From Treponema sp. (GTDB lineage Bacteria; Spirochaetota; Spirochaetia; Treponematales; Breznakiellaceae): a DNA stretch of 5,330 bases. Below, piece after piece: positions 1 through 4,938 of this stretch (position 1 is its first letter; every line of letters starts with the position of its first letter). Under the pieces are notes generated by a model that was not told the origin of the DNA, did no database searches, and was given only the letters and a program-made list of their open reading frames with translations. Made by a program: the position numbers and the translations under genes. The stretch is taken from NCBI GenBank assembly GCA_031283505.1, contig JAITBO010000400.1, positions 1-5,330 on the forward strand, in the 5' to 3' direction.

Positions 1-43
1 AAACATCAGTTTCCGTCGAACCAAAGGTTCGCCAACAACCGTT

Positions 44-72
44 AAAAAACAGCAAAATGTGGAGCATTTTGC
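44..72 (-). terminator. Rho-independent terminator of the ABC operon
   Basis: Read on the minus strand, a perfect 8-bp stem (GCAAAATG at 72-65, CATTTTGC at 59-52) encloses the 5-nt loop CTCCA. It is followed by TG and then six T (49-44). It lies 104 nt after the stop of the last ABC gene, with no gene between, so it is the natural end of that operon. The stem has only three G-C pairs, so termination may be incomplete. On the plus strand there is no T-tract after the stem, so it is not bidirectional. Confidence 0.6.
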
Positions 73-74
73 AA

Positions 75-126
75 GACTTGTACGGACTTTAGTCCACGAC
101 AACCAACCGGGTTGTCTCACCAAGTC
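75..126 (-). other. Potential three-way-junction RNA structure in the operon 3' UTR
   Basis: Three perfect helices nest in 52 nt. The outer stem pairs 126-121 (GACTTG) with 80-75 (CAAGTC). One arm pairs 116-110 (GACAACC) with 104-98 (GGTTGTC) around a 5-nt loop. The other arm pairs 95-91 (GGACT) with 88-84 (AGTCC). The joining segments are 4, 2 and 3 nt. The structure sits between the last ABC stop and the terminator hairpin, which begins two bases further on. All pairs are Watson-Crick, so either strand could fold the same way. No known RNA family was recognised; a hammerhead ribozyme was considered, but its conserved core is absent. It could be a stabilising 3' UTR element, a 3'-UTR-derived small RNA, or a remnant of a mobile element end. 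Confidence 0.4.
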
Positions 127-176
127 CAGTGTATTTTTGAAATATGCCTACTATCAAATAAGGAACCCTCTTTACT

Positions 177-1904
177 TTACAATTTCCAGCCCCTCGCCCG
201 CTGCCGCTGCCATAGGCTTCGGTACGGCCCGTCGTTGGCCAACAGTGCTTCGTGTTTCCCGCGCTCCACAATCCGGCCGCTATCCATGACTAGGATCTGA
301 TCTGCGTGTTTAATCGTGGAGAGCCGGTGGGCGATGATGATCAGGGTTTTGTCCTGCACCAGCTCGTTGATCGCTTCCTGGATACATTTTTCGTTATCCG
401 GGTCAACACTGGCGGTCGCCTCGTCGAGCAGCACGATGGGCGCGTCCTTGAGAATCGCCCGGGCAATGGACACCCGCTGTTTTTCCCCGCCCGAAAGGGT
501 CGAGCCGCCTTCGCCCACCACGGTGTCATAGCCCTCCGGCAAAGAGATGATAAAATCATGGCACTGCGCTTTTTTTGCCGCATCCACGATTTCCTCTTTT
601 GCGGCATTGGGTTTCCCGAAGCGGATGTTATGTTCGATAGTGTCGTGAAAAAGGTAGACCCGCTGGAACACCATGCTGATATAGCGCAAGAGGCTGTCAC
701 AGGTCATCCCGCGCAGATCAAGGCCGCCGATTTTTACTTTGCCTTGCTGGGCGTCCCAAAACCGCACAATCAGATTGGCGATAGTCGTTTTTCCCGAACC
801 GGAAGCGCCCACGAGGGCGGTCATGCTTTTTTCGGGAACGGTAAAAGAGATGTCCCGCAAGGTTTCCGTCCTTTCGTAGGAAAAGGTTACGTGATCGAAT
901 TCGATGTCGAATTTTTTAAGCTCCGTATCCTTCCCGTCCGCGTCGATAATCGGCACTTCTTTCAATTTTTCGTAGCGGTCAAGCCCCGCCTCCATAACGC
1001 GCATCATGGAAGCCGAAGTGGCAAGCCCCATGGCCGGCAGATATATCCGGAAGATGAACAGCGCTACCATCACCACCACCGGCAGCTCCATTTCCCCGCC
1101 CCAAAACTGCCAAAACGAGATAAACAGCGCCACCGCAATGGCAAAGGCGTAGCAATTCAAATAACGCGTAACCGGCTTCACCATAGCGGACTCAAAATCA
1201 ATCGCATGACGACAGGCATCCTCAATGGACGCATCCATGCGTTTCGCCGCGTCCCCGGCCATACGCAGCGCCTTGATCACGGAGATACCTTCGGTATATT
1301 CAAGCACTGCGCCGGTGAGTTTCATCCCCTGTTCCTGCCGGATTTTTGCCTGCCCCTTGGTTACTTTCTCTATCTTTCCAAACGACACAAAGGCGAGGGC
1401 GCAGCCGGCAATAGACGCAAGGCCAGCCCGCCAGTCAACCCACAGAAGAAAGGCACAGGCAATCACGATGGACACGAGGCCGGTGATGACGTCTTCGAGC
1501 TTTGTCATGCCGTAATCTTCCGCAAAACTCAGGTCCCCGGTGATGACGCTCGTTACGTTGCCGATGTTACCTTCAGTGAAGTAACTCATGGGAAAACGCT
1601 TGAACAAATCGCCGATTTTGATGCGCTCCCGCGCCGCAACCCTGCAGGAGGCGTCGCTTTCCAGTTGGACAAAAATCCGGCGCAGGATCCAGCGGACAAC
1701 CAGGGACGACAGTATCATAAAAAACGATGTCCACACATCGCCTGGGACAAGGGCTTCTTGAGTGATTTTGATGATGACAAGCCAGACGGCAAAAACCGGG
1801 ACGTTTTGCAAAATCCCCTCAAAAAAACTGATGACCGTGGCGGTCTTGATTTTCCATGCGTCCTGCCCGGTAAAACGCAGAATGCGGGCGATAAATTTAA
1901 GCAT
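177..1904 (-). CDS. ABC exporter half-transporter, second subunit (fused permease/ATPase)
   Basis: A 575-residue inner-membrane half-transporter with an N-terminal exporter-type membrane domain and a C-terminal nucleotide-binding domain. About six hydrophobic segments are visible near residues 22-46, 57-73, 139-156, 160-176, 250-270 and 274-292. The ATPase is complete: Walker A GASGSGKT (366-373), Q-loop Gln414, signature LSGGEKQR (470-477), Walker B VLLDE (491-495, catalytic Glu495), D-loop SVD (499-501), and switch His526. The ATG at 1904 has an AGGAGG ribosome-binding site 5 nt upstream and overlaps the preceding ABC gene by 8 nt. Length is normal for the family. It differs clearly from its neighbour outside the shared motifs, so the two probably pair as a heterodimer with two canonical ATP sites. 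The RFWD...GGxDxR stretch after Walker A is shared by both and recalls YbtPQ/IrtAB-like transporters. Substrate and direction of transport are not determinable here. Confidence 0.93.
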   Translation of the reverse strand: MLKFIARILRFTGQDAWKIKTATVISFFEGILQNVPVFAVWLVIIKITQEALVPGDVWTSFFMILSSLVVRWILRRIFVQLESDASCRVAARERIKIGDLFKRFPMSYFTEGNIGNVTSVITGDLSFAEDYGMTKLEDVITGLVSIVIACAFLLWVDWRAGLASIAGCALAFVSFGKIEKVTKGQAKIRQEQGMKLTGAVLEYTEGISVIKALRMAGDAAKRMDASIEDACRHAIDFESAMVKPVTRYLNCYAFAIAVALFISFWQFWGGEMELPVVVMVALFIFRIYLPAMGLATSASMMRVMEAGLDRYEKLKEVPIIDADGKDTELKKFDIEFDHVTFSYERTETLRDISFTVPEKSMTALVGASGSGKTTIANLIVRFWDAQQGKVKIGGLDLRGMTCDSLLRYISMVFQRVYLFHDTIEHNIRFGKPNAAKEEIVDAAKKAQCHDFIISLPEGYDTVVGEGGSTLSGGEKQRVSIARAILKDAPIVLLDEATASVDPDNEKCIQEAINELVQDKTLIIIAHRLSTIKHADQILVMDSGRIVERGKHEALLANDGPYRSLWQRQRARGWKL

Positions 1905-3639
1905 GATCCCCTCCTATATCCCAGTCCATGGATTCAACATGGGCGTCCCATAGTTTTTTGTACAGCGCCGAGCGCGACAGCAGTTCCGCGTGTTTTCCCT
2001 GATCGGAAACATGGCCGTTTTCAAGCAGGACAATATTGTCCGCATCCATAATACTGGAAAGCCGGTGCGCCACGATAATGACGGTCTTGCCCGCGATAAG
2101 GCGGGACAGGGCTTCCTGAATCCGGTCCTCGTTTTCCGGGTCCGCGAAACTTGTGGCCTCATCAAGAATCACAATGGGTGCGTTTTTCAGCATGGACCGG
2201 GCGATGCAGATCCGCTGTTTCTGCCCACCGGAAAGTTTGTCCCCCGCAAAACCAGCCACGGTGTTGTAACCATCCTCCGTTTCCATGATAAAATCGTGGC
2301 ACTGCGCGGCCTTTGCCATTTCCATCACCTCATTGTCGGAAGCGTTTGGCCGCCCGTAGCGGATGTTCTCCATAATCGAAACATTGAAAAGAAAATTGTC
2401 CTGGGAAACATAACTGATCATGTCCGCCAGCGCGTCCTGGGGAAATTCGCGGATGTCAACGCCGCCGACTTTGACCGCGCCCTTCCCCACATCCCAAAAG
2501 CGCATCACGAGTTTCGCTAGGGTACTTTTTCCCGCGCCGGATTCACCCACCAGGGCGGTAAGGGTATTTTCCGGCATAGCAAGGTTCAGGTTTTTGATAA
2601 GCTCCGTATCCTTGTAGGCAAAGGTAACATTCTCAAAGACAACGCCGTGGCCCACCGGCGGCGCTTTCGTTCCTGCGCCCATATCGGGAATCGCAAACAT
2701 CCCCTCGATTTTCGACGCCTTGTATTTGAGCTGGGGGAACTGGGGGAGCAAGTTAATCAGCCGTATCGCCGGGACACCCATACCCATACCGAGGAGTAGA
2801 GACAATACCAGAGTGGAAAGGGACAGGGTTCCTCCCAAATAAAGCCGTACCCCCACAGGTACCATAAGGAGCAGCGCAGCGGGGAGCAGTACGATATAGG
2901 CCGTCATCCAGTTAAACGCCGCCTTGTACCAGGCCAGGGTCTCGTCGCGGTAACGGTCCACCGACTCACGGTACTTTTTGAAACTGCGGCTCTGCTGCCC
3001 AAAGACCTTGATTACCTCCATACCGGAGATGTATTCGATAATCGTGCCGGTCATGGTCTGGTTCGCTCCATACCATGCGTTCATACGCTTATAGCCGTCA
3101 ATCATCATGAGCATTACGGGAATGAACCCCAGGACGATTGTAACCATTCCCGCCAAGCCCATGCGCCAGTCCACGATAAACAACGTAAGGGCCACAATCA
3201 CCAAGGTGAACAGGTTGGCGAAACCCTCAGGAATAGCATGGGCGAGGATCAGCTCCATTTCTTCAATGTTCTCGACAAAGTTTTTCTTCGCGCTCCCTGT
3301 ACCGTAGGACTGTATGTCTCCCATGGACATTTTGAGCATCTTCTCCGCGACGCGGCGGCGCATTCCCGCAAGGGTCAGGTACGCCAGCCGGTGCGACGCG
3401 TCAAGGCCCAGCCCGTTCAGCCAGTTCCTGAGCCACAGGCAGACGAATACCGCTGCCACCATCCCCAAGAGCCACGAGAAGGACAGCGCTGCCCCGCCCA
3501 GAAAGCGGCCCAGAACTTCGCTGGTGATAAAATAGGGCGCAACGGAAAACAACACCGAAACCGTCAGGAGTGCCGCGGCCCGGTTCATAAGGCGTTTGTT
3601 ACTGCCCGCATAGGACAGCACCCGGAATAGTTCTTTCAT
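1897..3639 (-). CDS. ABC exporter half-transporter, first subunit (fused permease/ATPase)
   Basis: A 580-residue half-transporter of the inner membrane. Hydrophobic segments lie near residues 21-38, 52-70, 137-156, 160-180, 245-265 and 272-292, followed by a full ATPase domain. Walker A is GESGAGKS (365-372), Q-loop Gln413, signature LSGGQKQR (469-476), Walker B IVILDE (489-494) with catalytic Glu494, and switch His525. The D-loop reads SFAD instead of the usual SALD, a mild deviation. The ATG at 3639 overlaps the methyltransferase stop as ATGA and has AGGAG 6 nt upstream. The 3' end overlaps the second ABC gene by 8 nt. Together these point to a co-translated heterodimeric transporter. Its first ~54 codons and ribosome-binding site also occur, mutated, upstream of the methyltransferase (4354-4506). 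YbtPQ/IrtAB-like siderophore transport is one possibility and drug or lipid-like export another; the sequence does not decide. Confidence 0.93.
   Translation of the reverse strand: MKELFRVLSYAGSNKRLMNRAAALLTVSVLFSVAPYFITSEVLGRFLGGAALSFSWLLGMVAAVFVCLWLRNWLNGLGLDASHRLAYLTLAGMRRRVAEKMLKMSMGDIQSYGTGSAKKNFVENIEEMELILAHAIPEGFANLFTLVIVALTLFIVDWRMGLAGMVTIVLGFIPVMLMMIDGYKRMNAWYGANQTMTGTIIEYISGMEVIKVFGQQSRSFKKYRESVDRYRDETLAWYKAAFNWMTAYIVLLPAALLLMVPVGVRLYLGGTLSLSTLVLSLLLGMGMGVPAIRLINLLPQFPQLKYKASKIEGMFAIPDMGAGTKAPPVGHGVVFENVTFAYKDTELIKNLNLAMPENTLTALVGESGAGKSTLAKLVMRFWDVGKGAVKVGGVDIREFPQDALADMISYVSQDNFLFNVSIMENIRYGRPNASDNEVMEMAKAAQCHDFIMETEDGYNTVAGFAGDKLSGGQKQRICIARSMLKNAPIVILDEATSFADPENEDRIQEALSRLIAGKTVIIVAHRLSSIMDADNIVLLENGHVSDQGKHAELLSRSALYKKLWDAHVESMDWDIGGDHA
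1910..1915 (-). promoter_or_regulatory. Ribosome-binding site of the second ABC gene
   Basis: AGGAGG on the minus strand, 5 nt before the ATG at 1904 and inside the 3' end of the preceding ABC gene. It fixes that start despite the 8-nt overlap (ATGCTTAA), and it suggests the gene can re-initiate translation directly after termination upstream. Confidence 0.8.
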
Positions 3640-3656
3640 GGTAAGCTCCTTTTTGC
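3478..3656 (-). repeat. Direct repeat, intact copy (5' end of first ABC gene)
   Basis: This 179-bp block covers the ribosome-binding site and about the first 54 codons of the first ABC gene. It matches 4354-4506 in the same orientation. Outside one 26-bp gap I count about 15 mismatches in 153 aligned bases, so roughly 90% identity by eye. Homology begins at GCAAAAAGGA before the start codon and ends at GCGCTGTCCTTC, exactly where the methyltransferase coding region begins in the other copy. Confidence 0.9.
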
Positions 3657-4349
3657 GCCGCCTTTATCAACAGGCGGGTTGTTGGACAAGCGGTTCCCCT
3701 TTACTTTCCCCACCCTGGCGCTGACGCAGACCCGGCCCTTGCCCTTGGCGTTTATGTTCACCTCGACAAATCCCGCTTCGGTCAAATATTTTCGGAAATC
3801 AGATGGGGAAAAGGTTTTCAGGTCCAGTTTTTTTACCCAGAACTGATAGGGCGCTTCCCCTTCTTCCGGCATGTTCATCTCGTTGCAGATAAAAAAAACG
3901 CCCCCTGGTTTCAGCACCCGTCGGACCTCCTCAATATCCCTGGCAAAATTCGGCCAAAAATAAATCGTCTCAAAGGCAGTAACCACATCAAAACTGTTGT
4001 CGGACCAGGGGTTCTCCGACACGCTGCCCAGCCGTATCTCTGCCCGCCCCGCGCAGACCGCCCTCCGGTTCAGCTGCCTGGTTTTTTCCACGCAGACCTC
4101 CGAATAATCAAGACCACAGACCCGGCCCTCCAGCGCCCGTTTCAACATCCGCGCCACATTTTTGCCGCCTCCACAGCCGATGTCCAGAATATGATCCCCT
4201 GGCTTGATGGCAAGATGGCTCAAGCCCCACCGGGAAACCGGCCCGTGCCCCCAGTTCATCGCGGAAATCAAAAACCATCCGCCGGCCCCCTGGGGCTTGC
4301 GAAAACTTTGCCAAAATTGTTCAAACAGAGGATCCCCCTTGTTTGTCAT
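3636..4349 (-). CDS. Class I SAM-dependent methyltransferase (UbiE-like, Methyltransf_11 type)
   Basis: A 237-residue cytoplasmic enzyme predicted to transfer a methyl group from S-adenosylmethionine; the acceptor is unknown. Motif I is ILDIGCGGGKN (54-64). The acidic ribose-binding residue is Asp81 in GLDYS. Motif IV is FDVVTAFE (120-127), and RVLKPGG (144-150) is typical of the family. No membrane segment is seen. I chose the ATG at 4349 because it overlaps the leader ORF stop as ATGA. A longer frame opening with TTG at 4418 would read out of frame through the duplicated ABC fragment and is probably artificial. No good ribosome-binding site precedes 4349, so initiation likely depends on coupling. 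The stop at 3636 overlaps the first ABC start as ATGA. The last ~25 residues, after VSARV, look like a non-conserved tail, and the final six are encoded by the ABC leader and ribosome-binding site. It may act on the transported compound or on a related metabolite. Confidence 0.88.
   Translation of the reverse strand: MTNKGDPLFEQFWQSFRKPQGAGGWFLISAMNWGHGPVSRWGLSHLAIKPGDHILDIGCGGGKNVARMLKRALEGRVCGLDYSEVCVEKTRQLNRRAVCAGRAEIRLGSVSENPWSDNSFDVVTAFETIYFWPNFARDIEEVRRVLKPGGVFFICNEMNMPEEGEAPYQFWVKKLDLKTFSPSDFRKYLTEAGFVEVNINAKGKGRVCVSARVGKVKGNRLSNNPPVDKGGAKRSLP
3646..3650 (-). promoter_or_regulatory. Ribosome-binding site of the first ABC gene
   Basis: AGGAG on the minus strand, 6 nt before the ATG at 3639. 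It lies inside the last codons of the methyltransferase and within the duplicated block, whose other copy carries the weaker AGGAAA. This suggests the ABC gene brought its own translation signal when the methyltransferase was placed in front of it. Confidence 0.75.
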
Positions 4350-4489
4350 ACAGGAAGGACAGCGCCGTCCTGCCCAGAAAGCAGCCCAGAACTTCGCTGG
4401 TGATAAAATAGGGTGCAATGGAAAACAGCACGGAAACCGTCAGGAAGGCTGCAGCCCGCATAGGACAGCACCCGGAATAGTTCTTTCAT
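4346..4489 (-). pseudogene. Truncated, frameshifted 5' end of a second ABC gene copy, now a 47-codon leader ORF
   Basis: The first 12 codons (MKELFRVLSYAG) are identical in protein sequence to the intact first ABC gene. A 26-bp deletion then shifts the frame. The old frame survives as a recognisable match downstream (for example APYFITSEVLG) but is no longer in phase with the start. The shifted frame runs 47 codons from the ATG at 4489 to a TGA at 4348-4346 that overlaps the methyltransferase ATG as ATGA. The start has AGGAAA 5 nt upstream and is the first ATG after the promoter. The peptide itself is unlikely to have a function; the ORF probably delivers ribosomes to the methyltransferase start. 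An alternative view is a plain relic that happens to end in phase with the next start. Confidence 0.8.
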
Positions 4490-4506
4490 AGTAATTTCCT
4501 TTTTGC
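4354..4506 (-). repeat. Direct repeat, degenerate copy upstream of the methyltransferase
   Basis: This is the counterpart of 3478-3656 in the same orientation, shorter by a single 26-bp gap. The gap lies between two CGGGC copies in the intact version, consistent with slippage. In the original ABC reading frame the differences after the gap are about half synonymous (six synonymous codons against five replacements). The copy therefore appears to have diverged while still coding, or to derive from a diverged homologue, rather than being a fresh duplication. Confidence 0.88.
4495..4500 (-). promoter_or_regulatory. Ribosome-binding site of the leader ORF
   Basis: AGGAAA on the minus strand, preceded by further A residues, 5 nt before the ATG at 4489. 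It is the first translation signal in the predicted transcript and the only convincing one upstream of the methyltransferase. Confidence 0.65.
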
Positions 4507-4518
4507 CGGCTATGCCGG
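4506..4518 (-). other. Small GC-rich hairpin at the transcript 5' end
   Basis: On the minus strand CCGGC, a 3-nt loop (ATA) and GCCGG form a perfect 5-bp stem. It falls within the first ~15 nt of the predicted mRNA, just before the AGGAAA ribosome-binding site. A 5' terminal stem of this kind may protect the mRNA from degradation. It is too short to call a riboswitch or attenuator. Confidence 0.35.
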
Positions 4519-4526
4519 ACATTAAT

Positions 4527-4555
4527 GTTATATCAAGCTAACTATAGTTAGTCAA
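4527..4555 (-). promoter_or_regulatory. Sigma-70-type promoter of the methyltransferase-ABC operon
   Basis: On the minus strand TTGACT (4555-4550) is followed by a 17-nt spacer and TATAAC (4532-4527), close to the housekeeping consensus with ideal spacing. Transcription should start near 4520, leaving about 30 nt of leader before the first ATG at 4489. It is the only strong promoter I see for the four-cistron operon. Confidence 0.75.
4538..4551. promoter_or_regulatory. Palindromic operator candidate inside the operon promoter
   Basis: CTAACTATAGTTAG is a perfect 14-bp palindrome. It covers the last two bases of the -35 element and most of the spacer, so a protein bound here would block RNA polymerase. 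Size and symmetry suit a dimeric repressor such as the MarR, TetR or DtxR families, but I cannot assign one and no regulator gene is in the window. Confidence 0.55.
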
Positions 4556-4938
4556 GGGAAGCTCCGGATTTTGACAAAAAATCCGTTCACCTTCGCTGGT
4601 TTGTCCCTGCACTTGAGGTACCTCTTATAAGACCGCGCCGTTTTGCGGCGTTCCTTCCGTATGGCACCTGTATCCGTTCATACAGAAGTATTTTGTTAAT
4701 GGAGTCATGGTAGGTTCCCTTAAAGGATGAGCCCGGAAAGGATAACCGTCTGATGGAAGATATTCAAAACAGAGGGAAACCAGGGTAAAAAACGTCGAAG
4801 CCGAGGTTAAAAACTTTGAGCAAGTTGTATCGACGGGTGTTCAGTTGATAACACGGCGGCGTTATCGGCCTATAGTTTTTTGCCCCATGAGCCGTCCATC
4901 CGTGGCTTCCATGATGAAAGGGCGTTACCGCTCTTCGT
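4556..4938. other. Intergenic region with no convincing gene
   Basis: This ~380-bp stretch separates the operon promoter from the binding-protein pseudogene. Its open frames are short and none resembles a known family. A 41-codon stretch on the minus strand (4677-4552) is rich in Arg and Lys, lacks a normal start and stops inside the -35 element; it could be the tail of a decayed gene. A 27-codon minus-strand ORF from the ATG at 4708 to 4625 is equally unsupported. Other features are the palindrome GAGGTACCTC (4615-4624), CTGTAT/ATACAG around 6 nt (4668-4685), and a minus-strand stem-loop at 4847-4866 (8 bp with one G-U pair). The region looks like decayed sequence plus regulatory DNA. Confidence 0.5.
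4565..4585. repeat. Inverted repeat upstream of the operon promoter
   Basis: A perfect 8-bp inverted repeat, CGGATTTT and AAAATCCG, separated by GACAA. It lies 10 bp upstream of the -35 element. Neither strand has a T-tract after it, so it is not a clear terminator. It could be a second regulator site or part of an older gene end. Confidence 0.4.

Noticed and set aside
52..116. A right end or guide-RNA-like segment of an IS200/IS605 (TnpB) element, suggested by the GGACTTTAGTCC hairpin.
   Set aside because: The ACTTTAGT hairpin resembles such ends, but no tnpA or tnpB coding sequence is visible in the short left flank, and the three-way fold explains the hairpin equally well.
75..126. A hammerhead ribozyme, because of the three-way junction.
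   Set aside because: The joining segments lack the conserved CUGANGA and GAAA core.
59..289. A small plus-strand protein (76 codons) at the left edge.
   Set aside because: It spans the terminator and junction structure and overlaps the end of the second ABC gene; no ribosome-binding site or family resemblance is seen.
306..2051. A long (581-codon) plus-strand open frame opposite the second ABC gene and the end of the first.
   Set aside because: It lies antisense to two genes with complete ABC motifs, has no recognisable domain, and its composition (rich in His, Pro, Arg and Gly) is that of a complementary-strand shadow.
4350..4418. A longer methyltransferase beginning with TTG at 4418.
   Set aside because: The extra 23 residues are an out-of-frame reading of the duplicated ABC 5' fragment and add nothing family-like; the ATG at 4349 is positioned for coupling with the leader stop.
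4637..4651. A plus-strand terminator formed by CGCCG/CGGCG around TTTTG.
   Set aside because: The stem is only 5 bp and is not followed by a run of T.
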